NCBI GenBank assembly: GCA_946415315.1
Contig: CAMKRZ010000028.1
Span: forward strand, 1 to 34,149
Length of the DNA: 34,149 nucleotides
DNA from: an uncultured Lachnoclostridium sp.
GTDB lineage: Bacteria; Bacillota; Clostridia; Lachnospirales; Lachnospiraceae
Reading direction: 5' to 3'
Both the position numbers and the translations under genes were made by a program. Of the stretch, positions 13,684-22,237 are shown piece after piece. Numbering within the stretch: position 1 is the first letter of the stretch; every line of letters begins with the position of its first letter. The notes under the pieces are model-generated. The model saw only the letters and a program-made list of their open reading frames with translations. It was not told the origin of the DNA and ran no database searches.

Positions 13684-15600
13684 TTATTTCAGTTTCACAC
13701 CCGCCACGGTAAACGACACCTCAACCGTACTCTTCCCGCTGAAATCATAGGTTTCCGCGCCGGTCAGGTCCTCCGTGTCACCGTACTTGTCCGGATCGTA
13801 GCAGTCAAAGAAGACAAGGATTACGCCGTCCTCATACGGTGCAAATCCGCTGATGTCTACTTTCAGCGCGACGCCGTCGCACACGACCTTAATCTCGGGG
13901 AACGTGAGTTTCCTGATATCCAGCTCCGAAGTGTCATCGTCCAGCAATCGGATGCCCATATAGGAGAGCCCGTCAATTGCCTGCGGTGCCTCGCTGTCGT
14001 CCTTGCGGGTTACCGTAACGGTGTACGTCTCATTTCCCTTCACCGCACAGGGATTGACCAGGTAGTCCGCGCTCTCGCCGTCATTTTCATAAGCGAGATC
14101 CAGATAGGCATATACCGGAGATACATCCTCGGGAATGACTTCCTGCTTCGGATCATTGTTGTCTGCCTTGCCGGTCGGCTCCTGATTGCCGGGGTCTTGA
14201 TTGTCCGGATTCTGGTTGCCCGGGTCCTGGTTGCCCGGATCCTGGTTGTCAGGGTCCTGATCATCCTGTCCCGGAACGCCCGGCTCATCCTCTCCGGCTT
14301 CGTCAGTCACTCCCGCAGGAAGCTCATTCGTTTCCACCTTCGGTTTCGTCAGCATCACAACCAATCCGACCGCCGCGACAAGCACCACCGCAAACACCGG
14401 TTTTACAAGGGTGTTCAGCACCTTGATCGTCTGCTCCGATCCGGAGCCGATGCTCTTGATCCTGCCGTCAACGAACGCGCACAGTCTGTCATAGAGCCAT
14501 TTTAACCCAAGCGGTCCAAGCACGCCGACCACGACGTAGGCGATCTTGATATTTCCGTCAAGCGCCCAGAAATACCACTCGGTCTCCCGGAAAGTCTCCG
14601 CATCAAAATTCGGCAAGGTGACGATGCTCTTGTTGATCCCCATCAGGACGCAGTTGAAGATATTGTAAAATGTGATGTGGAGCCCCATGATCCAGAACGT
14701 GTTGCAGGACATGAAGTTGACAAATCTGCTCTCGCAGACCTGTTTGCCGACCAGTTCCGCAACCGTCAGCCAGAAGGTGATGCCGACCAGCGACGACACC
14801 AGCGGGGTGACAATGTACGGGCTCGTGAATCCGCCCAGAACATCGATGCTGTCGAACGCAATATCGTAAGGCATCGGCAGATAGCAGGTGCGGATCGCAT
14901 TTACAACCAACAGACCGAACAGGATCGCAATCTTGCCGGTACCGGACATCGCCGTGTGCTTCTTCTCGAGATGATCACGGTAAATGACGCCCAGCTCGAG
15001 GAACGGGAAGAAGAACAGGCACTTGAGCGGCACAAGCCAGCTCTCCAGCGACTCAAACGCCGTATTTTTCGCAAGATGGATCACAAAGAGATGAAGTCCG
15101 ACGAACAGAGCGAACATGACGAAACTGTTCCACAGCTTCACCTTGCACAGAAGTTTCTTCAGAACCGCGTAGATCATCAATGTGGCAAACAGAGCAATAA
15201 CGAACCACATGGGCTCGGCAATCGCGCCGAAGGATCCTGTCGTCACCACTCTCTTGACCACATAGTTGAAGTACCCGTCCGGAAGAGCATCCATCTCGCT
15301 CCCGAGCTTGATGTAGTTGATCAGCTGCTGCAGCCCGAAGACCGTCAGGGACAAGCCCACGTAAGGGATCAGCAGCGTCTTGATCTTCTTCAGCAGATAC
15401 GTCCACAGATTGGTGTTGCCGTCCACCTTGTTAAAGTACCCGGAGATGAAGACAAACATGGGCATGAAGAAGGAATTGTACGGGAGAAAATCTCCGAGGA
15501 TGTTGAAGGCTGTGAAGGTATGGTGGTCGACAACCATGAAAATGCCGATCGCCGACAGCAACATAAACTTCTTGTTTGATTTGTCACGTCTTTCGCTCAT
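13684..15600 (-). CDS. Membrane acyltransferase with extracellular C-terminal domain
   Basis: Residues about 10-375 look like an acyltransferase-3 family membrane domain: FMVVDHHTF supplies the usual N-terminal histidine motif, FMPMFVFISGYF is a family-like second helix, and around ten helices follow. These enzymes O-acetylate or otherwise acylate surface sugars. A further helix at about 400-420 leads to an acidic linker, five copies of a five-residue DPGNQ-type repeat (449-473), and a beta-rich domain of about 140 residues with no family I recognise. The extra domain probably faces the cell wall. The ATG at 15600 follows AGGCGG. The gene is close behind the ktrA terminator and has a strong terminator of its own. 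Confidence 0.82.
   Translation of the reverse strand: MSERRDKSNKKFMLLSAIGIFMVVDHHTFTAFNILGDFLPYNSFFMPMFVFISGYFNKVDGNTNLWTYLLKKIKTLLIPYVGLSLTVFGLQQLINYIKLGSEMDALPDGYFNYVVKRVVTTGSFGAIAEPMWFVIALFATLMIYAVLKKLLCKVKLWNSFVMFALFVGLHLFVIHLAKNTAFESLESWLVPLKCLFFFPFLELGVIYRDHLEKKHTAMSGTGKIAILFGLLVVNAIRTCYLPMPYDIAFDSIDVLGGFTSPYIVTPLVSSLVGITFWLTVAELVGKQVCESRFVNFMSCNTFWIMGLHITFYNIFNCVLMGINKSIVTLPNFDAETFRETEWYFWALDGNIKIAYVVVGVLGPLGLKWLYDRLCAFVDGRIKSIGSGSEQTIKVLNTLVKPVFAVVLVAAVGLVVMLTKPKVETNELPAGVTDEAGEDEPGVPGQDDQDPDNQDPGNQDPGNQNPDNQDPGNQEPTGKADNNDPKQEVIPEDVSPVYAYLDLAYENDGESADYLVNPCAVKGNETYTVTVTRKDDSEAPQAIDGLSYMGIRLLDDDTSELDIRKLTFPEIKVVCDGVALKVDISGFAPYEDGVILVFFDCYDPDKYGDTEDLTGAETYDFSGKSTVEVSFTVAGVKLK
14182..14256 (-). 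repeat. Five 15-bp coding repeats (DPGNQ linker)
   Basis: Five consecutive 15-bp units encode DPDNQ, DPGNQ, DPGNQ, NPDNQ and DPGNQ in protein order. Units vary mainly at third positions, apart from G/D and D/N changes. They form a flexible linker in the acyltransferase and could change in number by slippage. Confidence 0.85.
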
Positions 15601-15636
15601 TTTATATTACCGCCTGTAAAAATACTTATATTCGCA

Positions 15637-15663
15637 CAAAACACACGGGGTAAGCCCGTGTGT
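15637..15663 (-). terminator. Intrinsic terminator at the end of the potassium cluster
   Basis: A 9-bp stem (ACACACGGG with CCCGTGTGT) is followed on the minus strand by TTTTG, 12 bp after the ktrA stop at 15675. Confidence 0.8.
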
Positions 15664-15674
15664 CTTATTGCCGA

Positions 15675-16322
15675 TCAGATTTTAAAGCACTTCTGGATTG
15701 CCTTCTGATCCCCGAGCACGAGCATCGTCATGGTGGACTCGAGCTGTGTGTCCGGGGTGATGATCAGGCTCATTTTCCCGTCCTGTTTGATGGCCAGGAT
15801 ACTGATGCCGTATTTCTTACGGATATCGATATTGCCGATCGTGCGGCCGATCCAGCCCTCGGGAACCGTCACTTCGAAGATCGCGTGGCTTCCGTCGAGT
15901 TTGATGTAGTCGCGGATGTGGTCGGATGCGTAGCGGATCGCTGCCCATTCAGCAATCTGTTTCTCCGGGTTGATGACTTCGTCCGCACCGTTCCGAAGCA
16001 GGAATTTAGCCTGTACCTCGCGGTCCGCGCGCGATACGACAACCTTCGCCCCGAGCTCCTTCAGAAGCGACGTTGTCTCCAGCGAACTCTGAAAATCCCC
16101 GCCGATTGCCACGATGCACACATCGTAGTTGTACACGCCGAGCGTGCGCAGGAACGCCTCGTTCGTGGCGTCGCCGATCTGCGCGTCCGTGACGAACGGC
16201 AAGATGCTGTTGACACGGACTTCGTTGCGATCCACAGCCATGATCTGGTGCCCGAGTTCGTTCAGCTTGCGGGCCATCATAAAACCGAAGTTATTGACTC
16301 CGATCAGTAAGATTGATTTCAT
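15675..16322 (-). CDS. ktrA: KtrA-type K+ uptake regulatory subunit
   Basis: This 215-residue protein matches the length of KtrA, the cytoplasmic RCK ring that gates KtrB in response to nucleotides. The RCK-N Rossmann domain covers about 1-135, with the nucleotide loop GVNNFG (8-13) and the acidic D31 at the end of strand 2. The TrkA-C domain covers about 140-215. The second glycine of the usual GxGxxG is Asn (N10), which may change nucleotide affinity. The ATG at 16322 follows AAGGAGAG; a longer frame to 16409 overlaps the promoter and is rejected. It lies just downstream of ktrB, with a probable promoter of its own at 16367-16395. Confidence 0.9.
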   Translation of the reverse strand: MKSILLIGVNNFGFMMARKLNELGHQIMAVDRNEVRVNSILPFVTDAQIGDATNEAFLRTLGVYNYDVCIVAIGGDFQSSLETTSLLKELGAKVVVSRADREVQAKFLLRNGADEVINPEKQIAEWAAIRYASDHIRDYIKLDGSHAIFEVTVPEGWIGRTIGNIDIRKKYGISILAIKQDGKMSLIITPDTQLESTMTMLVLGDQKAIQKCFKI

Positions 16323-16356
16323 GATTTCTCTCCTTACATCCCCCTCATAATTAAAC

Positions 16357-16395
16357 TGCCATGGCAATTCTATACCTTTTCCCCTGTCTTTGCAA
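16357..16395 (-). promoter_or_regulatory. Probable ktrA promoter with palindromic operator
   Basis: TTGCAA (16395-16390) and TAGAAT (16372-16367) are 17 bp apart on the minus strand. A perfect 10-bp palindrome TGCCATGGCA (16357-16366) abuts the -10 and covers the expected start point. A 6-bp inverted repeat (CCCTGT/ACAGGG) overlaps the -35. The arrangement suggests repression and separate control of ktrA; no regulator is identified. Confidence 0.55.
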
Positions 16396-16431
16396 CAGGG
16401 TTCTCTCACGCGCCGTACTTCCCGTATTCGA

Positions 16432-17763
16432 TCACCCGACCGTGATCTTCTCCTCCGGGCACTTGGATACTTCTGCGCTGCGCGCGGAGATGGCTGCGTA
16501 GATGATCGTCAGCCCTCCCACTCGGCCGAAGAACATCAGAACGATCAGAATACCGCGGGACAGCATTCCGAGCGTCGGCGTGAGCCCGAGCGACAGGCCT
16601 ACGGTCGCGATCGCCGAACCGGTCTCGAAGATACATTTTTCGAGGGAAATGCCCTCGACGGCGCTGATCACGCTCGCTGCGAGAAGCGCCAGGAAAAGGT
16701 ACATCACAAGGATGGTGGACGCGCTCTTCACGGTTCCGTCATCGACGCGGCGTCCGAACATCTGCGCATTCTTCCTGCGACGGAACACCTGCGTCGCATT
16801 GGCAAACAGCACCGCGATCGTGGTTGTCTTCATACCGCCTGCGGTAGATCCCGGTGAACCGCCGATCAGCATCAGAATGATGATCAGCATGCGGCCGACG
16901 CCCGTGAGCGCCCCGAGATCCGATGTGTTAAAGCCCGCCGTTCTCGGGGTCACGGCCTGGAACAGCGACAGACACAACCGGTCTTTCATCGGCTCCGCGG
17001 CATATTCGCCGAAAAACAGCCACAACATCGGAAACAGGATCAGGACTGCGGAGGTCGCAAGTATAACCTTGCTCTGCATGTGATAGCGCTTCACGTGGAG
17101 CTTGTGCGTCTTGACATCGCTCCATGTGAGAAAACCGATGCCGCCTAGGATGATCAGCAGACAGATCGGGATCACAAGTGCCGGATTGCCGGCCATTCCT
17201 GTCAGTGAGGAATACTGTCCCGTGCGGCTTCCCATCAGGTCGAATCCGGCGTTGCAGAACGCGGAGATTGAGTGGAACACGGACATCCAGATGCCGGCCC
17301 AGCCGTAATTGCTGCAGAAGACCGGCAGCAACAGGATTGCTCCCGCCAGCTCCGTGTAAAGCACGACGCGGATGATGAATCCGGTCATGTGTACGACTCC
17401 GCCGATCTGGTGCGCGGAAATACTGTCCTGCAACGTGCTTCGCTGCATCAGCGACACCTTCTTGCCGGAGATGCTTGCGATAAAAACAGCCAATGCGATG
17501 ACACCGATTCCGCCGATTTGGATCAACATCAAAATGATTCCCTGCCCGAAGTACGACCAGTACGTGGCGGTGTCCTGCACGATCAACCCGGTCACGCAAA
17601 CCGCGGATGTGGAAGTGAACAAAGCATCTGCGAACGACGTCCACTCCCTGCTCTGTGAAGCGATCGGCAGCGTCAGCAACAAAGCCCCCGCCAGAATAAC
17701 ACCCGCAAATCCGAGGATGATGATCTGAAAAGAAGATATTTTTTTCGGAAAACGTCCGGCCAT
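16432..17763 (-). CDS. ktrB: KtrB-type K+ uptake channel subunit
   Basis: This 443-residue membrane protein is of the TrkH/KtrB superfamily, with four membrane-pore-membrane repeats. The four selectivity-filter glycines are in CVTGL (G59), CNAGF (G173), RTAGF (G277) and ATVGL (G389). GGSPGSTAGGMK (301-312) is the family's conserved gating-loop region. KtrB with KtrA forms a Na+-stimulated K+ uptake system. The ATG at 17763 follows AAGGGGG. The 108-bp gap to ktrA holds the ktrA promoter. Upstream, 69 bp separate it from the K+ channel gene, with a small hairpin in the gap. Confidence 0.95.
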   Translation of the reverse strand: MAGRFPKKISSFQIIILGFAGVILAGALLLTLPIASQSREWTSFADALFTSTSAVCVTGLIVQDTATYWSYFGQGIILMLIQIGGIGVIALAVFIASISGKKVSLMQRSTLQDSISAHQIGGVVHMTGFIIRVVLYTELAGAILLLPVFCSNYGWAGIWMSVFHSISAFCNAGFDLMGSRTGQYSSLTGMAGNPALVIPICLLIILGGIGFLTWSDVKTHKLHVKRYHMQSKVILATSAVLILFPMLWLFFGEYAAEPMKDRLCLSLFQAVTPRTAGFNTSDLGALTGVGRMLIIILMLIGGSPGSTAGGMKTTTIAVLFANATQVFRRRKNAQMFGRRVDDGTVKSASTILVMYLFLALLAASVISAVEGISLEKCIFETGSAIATVGLSLGLTPTLGMLSRGILIVLMFFGRVGGLTIIYAAISARSAEVSKCPEEKITVG

Positions 17764-17803
17764 TTTCCAATTCCCCCTTACTCACAACACTCTCATATTC
17801 CCC

Positions 17804-17821
17804 GCTGCACCAATGTGCAGC
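17804..17821 (-). other. Intercistronic hairpin between channel gene and ktrB
   Basis: A perfect 7-bp stem (17804-17810 with 17815-17821) and a 4-base loop lie in the 69-bp gap. There is no T-run, so it is more likely an RNA stability or processing element than a terminator. Confidence 0.5.
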
Positions 17822-17832
17822 ACCTACCGTTT

Positions 17833-19044
17833 TTATTTCTTACGCTTCTTCCGGGGTGTGCTCTCTCTCCGGCTCTCCCCTGTCTCCTTCGGCTTATGGT
17901 ATACAAGGACAACGTCGTCCTTCTTGATCTCTGTCGAACCGTTCGGAATGATCATCCGCCCGTCGCGCTCGACCGATACGATCAATTCCTGACGGCTGAT
18001 ATCCAGATTGCGGATCTGCTCATTGACCCACGGATGTTCCACACCGACGACGATCTCGCGCATAGTCATCGAGTTTCTCTCCTCGTAGTGCTTTCCTGCC
18101 AACACGAGCACATCGCCCTCTTCAATTACGGTACTTCCCTCCGGAACGATCTGCTCATCACCGCGGATCAGGACAACGAGCAACAGCTGCGGCGGCAGAA
18201 CGATATCACACAGCTTGCGACCGCACCACGTGTGTCCGTGCGTCACGGTCGAGGTGATAAACTTCACCGCGCGCTCGTCGCCCAAGGTCATCAGCTGCTT
18301 GATCCTCGTATAGCGCTCTACGAAACCGGCGCTTATAATACCGGTTGGGATAGCTACAATACCGACGCCGAGGCAGGCGATGATGATTGCGAGGATACGT
18401 CCGCCGACCGTGACCGGATAGATATCTCCGTAACCCACAGTCAGGATCGCGGAAGTTGACCACCAGATCCCGGAAAATGCATTGTCGAACCCGGAGCCCG
18501 CATCATGCTCCAGCCCATACATTCCGAGGGACGACGCGACCATCAGCATGAGAAGAAGACAAATGGATGAAAACAGCTGGTTCTTCTTCTCGTACAGGAC
18601 GTCAGTGATGACATTGAACGCATCATACTGCGCGTTGATCTTGAACAACCGGAAGATGCGGAACACCCGCAGGATCCGGAACGCCACGATTCCTCCGGGA
18701 ACCATGATCGGCAGGTAGTACGGAAAGAACGTCAGCAGGTCGATCACACCGTAAAAGGAGATCACAAACGCCAGTTTTGCGCCCCAGAACGATTTTTCGG
18801 GATAGAGGTATTCCGCTGTCCACAGGCGAAGGATATATTCGATCGTGAAGATGATGATCGTGATCAGTTCGATCACGTCGAACATTCCCTGCAGGTCCTT
18901 CAGCTCCTCGAAGGTTTCCGCGAATGTGACAAACAGGTTGAGGAGGATGACCACAACAATGAAGATGTCAAACCCGCGACTGATCGAATCACGCTTGTCG
19001 CCGATGGATATGACGTGGTAGACCTTTTTTTTCGTCTGTTCCAT
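17833..19044 (-). CDS. Voltage-gated-type K+ channel with two RCK-C domains
   Basis: This 403-residue channel has six transmembrane helices. S4 is at 121-135, with arginines every third residue (R123, R126, R129, R132) and K135, the voltage-sensor pattern. The pore filter is TVGYGD (202-207). The cytoplasmic part holds two TrkA-C (RCK-C) domains, about 268-322 and 338-385, each with a P-x-G-S-x-I-x-x-x-D signature, but no Rossmann RCK-N domain. RCK-C domains in Firmicutes often bind cyclic di-AMP, so such control is possible but not shown. A very basic tail ends the protein. The ATG at 19044 follows GGAGG. The gene sits behind a conditional-terminator-like segment (19086-19190). Confidence 0.92.
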   Translation of the reverse strand: MEQTKKKVYHVISIGDKRDSISRGFDIFIVVVILLNLFVTFAETFEELKDLQGMFDVIELITIIIFTIEYILRLWTAEYLYPEKSFWGAKLAFVISFYGVIDLLTFFPYYLPIMVPGGIVAFRILRVFRIFRLFKINAQYDAFNVITDVLYEKKNQLFSSICLLLMLMVASSLGMYGLEHDAGSGFDNAFSGIWWSTSAILTVGYGDIYPVTVGGRILAIIIACLGVGIVAIPTGIISAGFVERYTRIKQLMTLGDERAVKFITSTVTHGHTWCGRKLCDIVLPPQLLLVVLIRGDEQIVPEGSTVIEEGDVLVLAGKHYEERNSMTMREIVVGVEHPWVNEQIRNLDISRQELIVSVERDGRMIIPNGSTEIKKDDVVLVYHKPKETGESRRESTPRKKRKK

Positions 19045-19085
19045 TGTGTTTATCCTCCGTTTTTACTACATCCTAACGCTTTTGG

Positions 19086-19190
19086 AAAAAATGCCGTAGC
19101 AAAAATACCTGACTTGCCTCGGCCTTTCCGCTGTCACTTTATAGTTTTGCTACGGTATTCACGGTTTCTCTTGCTTTGCGTAGCAAAAAC
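19086..19190 (-). promoter_or_regulatory. Putative attenuator between trkH and the channel gene
   Basis: Three segments on the minus strand share one sequence or its complement: A TTTTGCTACG (19188-19179), B CCGTAGCAAAA (19155-19145) and C TTTTGCTACGG (19104-19094). B can pair with C over 11 bp to give a stem followed by CATTTTTT, a terminator. B can instead pair with A over 10 bp, which would prevent it. A starts within eight bases of the trkH stop. The 40-base B-C loop contains a possible TGAC/GTCA stem. I recognise no known riboswitch class. Confidence 0.6.
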
Positions 19191-19194
19191 TCCC

Positions 19195-20685
19195 TTACCC
19201 GTTGTTTCTGTCCTTCTCACGCAACTTCTGCAACCGGCTGCTCCGTCCGACTTCCCTCCAGATTCCCGGATGGAACAGCATCAGCAGCGGGAACAACTCG
19301 AGACGACCGGCGATCATATCGAAGATCAGGACACATTTGGTGAACAACGAAAAATGCCCGTAATTGAGCGTCGGTCCGACCATCGCGAGTCCGGGACCCA
19401 CGTTGTTGATTGTCGCAGCAACCGCCGTCACGTTGGTTTCCAGGTTGCAATTGTTGAGCGAGACGAGGAACACGGACACAGCGAAGACCACTGCATACGC
19501 GATAATGTACACGTTGATGGAACGCACGACCTCATGCTCTACCGGTTTGCCTTCAAAGCGGATCTTTTTGATGCTCTTCGGATGCAGGTACGCAGCGAGC
19601 TCTTTCTTCACGGTCTTCGCAGCGATCACGATGCGGGACACCTTCATACCGCCGGCCGTGCTGCCTGCGCAGGCTCCGATGAACATCAAAAGCACCAGGA
19701 TCGTTCTTGCGGTCTGCGGCCACAGGTCAAAATCCACCGTAGAAAATCCTGTCGTGGATATAATGGAACTCACCTGGAATGCAGCGTGCCGGATACCGTC
19801 TGCCGATGTCATGTACGACGGACGAACGCTGAGAAACACAATCCCGGTGGCAGCAAGTACGATCAGCAGGTAGTAGCGCACCTCCTCCATGCCGAACGCT
19901 TTGCGGAACTGCCGGAAGAGTATAAAGTAATAAGCGTTGAAATTCACGCCGAACAGGATCATGAAGATCGTGACAACCCACTGCAGATACGGCGTGTAGG
20001 AAGCCAGACTGTCATTGCGGACACCAAAGCCGCCTGTGCCCGCAGTTGCCATCGCGTGGTTGATTGACTCGAAAAAACTCATCCCGCCGCACAGCAGAAG
20101 GATCAGTTCCACCACGGTGAGCCCGATGTAGATCAGGTACAGGATCCGCGCGGTGTGTCTCACCTTGGGGACCAGTTTTCCGACCGAGGGGCCGGGGCTC
20201 TCCGCGCGCATGATGTTCATATTGGATCCGCCGCTCAACGGCACGATCGCCAGAAGGAACACAAGGATTCCCATGCCACCGACCCAGTGCGTCATACTGC
20301 GCCACAAAAGCGTTGCCCGGGCGAGGCTTTCCACATCGCACAATATCGTCGCACCGGTCGTGGTGAAGCCTGAGGCAGCCTCGAAGATCGAGTCGACAAA
20401 CCCCGGGATCTGGCCGCTTATGTACATCGGCAGTCCGCCGAAGAAACTGAGTGCAAGCCAGCTGAGTGCCGTAGCGACACAACCTTCCTTAAGATAAAAC
20501 ACCTGGTTGTCCGGTTTGCGGTAGGCGAGAATCCATCCGCAGATTTCGCAAAATGCGGCCACGCACAGGTAGTACCATCCGACCCTCTCCCCATAATAGA
20601 CCGCGGCGGCGCAAGGACCGAGCAGCAACACGCCCTCGATCCGAAGCACGGAACCCAAAATGTATGCGATCATCGCATTGTTCAT
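19195..20685 (-). CDS. trkH: TrkH-type K+ transporter membrane subunit
   Basis: This 496-residue membrane protein has the TrkH four-repeat pore plan. Filter segments are FTTTGAT (G111), GTGGFG (about G218), STTGFS (G313) and NNVGPG (G430), and ACAGSTAGGMK (338-348) is the gating-loop motif. It is longer than KtrB and has the two additional N-terminal helices typical of TrkH. TrkH works with TrkA, here the gene just upstream (20788-22170), in K+ uptake. The ATG at 20685 follows GGGAG. Its stop lies directly before the putative attenuator, so decisions there would affect the channel and ktrB downstream. Confidence 0.95.
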   Translation of the reverse strand: MNNAMIAYILGSVLRIEGVLLLGPCAAAVYYGERVGWYYLCVAAFCEICGWILAYRKPDNQVFYLKEGCVATALSWLALSFFGGLPMYISGQIPGFVDSIFEAASGFTTTGATILCDVESLARATLLWRSMTHWVGGMGILVFLLAIVPLSGGSNMNIMRAESPGPSVGKLVPKVRHTARILYLIYIGLTVVELILLLCGGMSFFESINHAMATAGTGGFGVRNDSLASYTPYLQWVVTIFMILFGVNFNAYYFILFRQFRKAFGMEEVRYYLLIVLAATGIVFLSVRPSYMTSADGIRHAAFQVSSIISTTGFSTVDFDLWPQTARTILVLLMFIGACAGSTAGGMKVSRIVIAAKTVKKELAAYLHPKSIKKIRFEGKPVEHEVVRSINVYIIAYAVVFAVSVFLVSLNNCNLETNVTAVAATINNVGPGLAMVGPTLNYGHFSLFTKCVLIFDMIAGRLELFPLLMLFHPGIWREVGRSSRLQKLREKDRNNG

Positions 20686-20716
20686 GCCGTCCGCTCCCGG
20701 TAGTCAGTATCGTAAT

Positions 20717-20769
20717 TGCCCGTCCACCGCAGTGAAACGACTCACTCGTTTTACTCCGGATGTCGGGCA
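20717..20769 (-). other. Nested hairpin between trkA and trkH
   Basis: An inner 10-bp stem (20731-20740 with 20746-20755, one G-T pair) is enclosed by an outer 6-bp stem (TGCCCG 20717-20722 with CGGGCA 20764-20769). There is no T-run. It may set the ratio of trkA to trkH mRNA. Confidence 0.5.
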
Positions 20770-20787
20770 GAAAAGTACGTATTATGT

Positions 20788-22170
20788 TTATTTCAGAATC
20801 TCCGTGAGACTCGTCATTCCCTCATGCTTGGTCACGATCATGACCGTGTCGCCGACCTGAATGCTGTCCTGACCGCTGGGGATGATGATGTGGCCGTCGC
20901 GGTTGATAAATGCGATCAGCAACTCGTCCCTGCTATTCAGTTCCTTAAGCGGCACACCCGTGACCTCGGACTCCGCCTCCACGCGGAACTCGATCGCTTC
21001 CACGCGATGGTCAAACAGATGGTACAGCGTCTCAATGCTGTTGCTGCGGGACTCGTTGCGCGCGCGCACGTACGCCACGATGGCCTCAGCGGTGATATAT
21101 CTCGGATAAATGACGCTGCCCAGCTCAAGGCTGCTCACAACGCTCTTGAAATTCATCCGGTTGATCTTCGTAATGACCTTTGCCTGCGAGATCTTGCGGG
21201 CATAAAGCGTCAGAATGATGTTGACCTCGTCGATACCCGTGAGCGGAACGAACGAATCGGAATGATCGATCCCCTCCTCCTTCAGGAGGCTCTCCTCCGT
21301 ACCGTCTCCGTTGATGATGACCGCCTTCGGAAGAAGAACGCTCAGTTCATCACATCGCTCACGGCTCTGCTCGATGATCTTCACGCTCACGCCCGCGTGG
21401 AGCAACTCCTGCGCGAGGTAATAAGCCGCCTTGCTTCCGCCGACGATCAGCGTGTCACGGACACGGCGGGATTTGAAACCGAACGTGTCCATGAAGACAC
21501 GTACGTTTCTTCGGGATGCGACAAATGAAAGCGTATCCCCGCTCTCGAGGCGGAAGGAGCCCGAAGGGATGAATACCTCCCCGGCGCGCTCGACCGCGCA
21601 TACAAGGGCTCTCACCGGAAGTTTCCGGGAAACCTCCGCGAGCGTCATTCCCGCGATCTTATTGCCCTCGGGAATTGCGATCTTGATCATTTCCGCCTGG
21701 CCGTGGGCAAATGCCATAACCTCCAGGGCGGTCGGCATCGCGAGGATCCTCGCGGCCTCCTTCGCCGTCTCCATCTCGGGGTTGATAACAAGCGCCAGTC
21801 CCAGCTGCTCCTGGAGGTACTGCACCTCCTTGCTGTAGTCGGGCATGCGCACGCGCGCAATGGCGGCACAGCGACCGACACGTTTCGCGACGGTACAGCA
21901 CAGAAGGTTCAGCTCGTCGGCTTCCGTCACGGCGATCAGCAGATCCGCCTGCTCGATCCCGGCCTCCATCAGCACGCTGTAGCTCGCGCCGTTGCCCACG
22001 ATGCCCATGACATCGTAGTTGTCGGTGATAGCCTGGATTTTCCGTGCGACTATGTCGATGATCGTGATATCATGCCCCTCGTGCGCCAGCTGTTCTACAA
22101 GAGTAGAACCTACATTTCCGGCGCCGATGATGATTATCTTCATGCCCTGTTTTTCGTTCTTTGAGCCCAC
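20788..22170 (-). CDS. trkA: TrkA-type K+ uptake regulatory protein, two RCK units
   Basis: This 460-residue cytoplasmic protein has two tandem RCK units, the TrkA arrangement. The first Rossmann loop is IGAGNVG (15-21) with D39 at the end of strand 2. The second is VGGSKAAYYL (243 onward), a degenerate loop usual for the second half. TrkA-C domains lie at about 150-225 and 380-460. It should form the ring beneath TrkH and bind NAD(H) or ATP. I start it at the GTG 22170 because GGAGG lies 7 bp upstream; the ATG at 22143 has only a weak site and would remove nine residues. Confidence 0.93.
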   Translation of the reverse strand: MGSKNEKQGMKIIIIGAGNVGSTLVEQLAHEGHDITIIDIVARKIQAITDNYDVMGIVGNGASYSVLMEAGIEQADLLIAVTEADELNLLCCTVAKRVGRCAAIARVRMPDYSKEVQYLQEQLGLALVINPEMETAKEAARILAMPTALEVMAFAHGQAEMIKIAIPEGNKIAGMTLAEVSRKLPVRALVCAVERAGEVFIPSGSFRLESGDTLSFVASRRNVRVFMDTFGFKSRRVRDTLIVGGSKAAYYLAQELLHAGVSVKIIEQSRERCDELSVLLPKAVIINGDGTEESLLKEEGIDHSDSFVPLTGIDEVNIILTLYARKISQAKVITKINRMNFKSVVSSLELGSVIYPRYITAEAIVAYVRARNESRSNSIETLYHLFDHRVEAIEFRVEAESEVTGVPLKELNSRDELLIAFINRDGHIIIPSGQDSIQVGDTVMIVTKHEGMTSLTEILK

Positions 22171-22237
22171 GATAATGCCTCCGTACCAGTTTCAAAACAG
22201 CTTTCCCGGACCGCTCGTCAATCGGAAAATGCGGCGA

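Noticed and set aside
19045-19194. Cyclic di-AMP (ydaO-type) riboswitch
   Set aside because: The context fits, but the gap is short and lacks the conserved core sequences of that class; only the switch-like pairing is supported.
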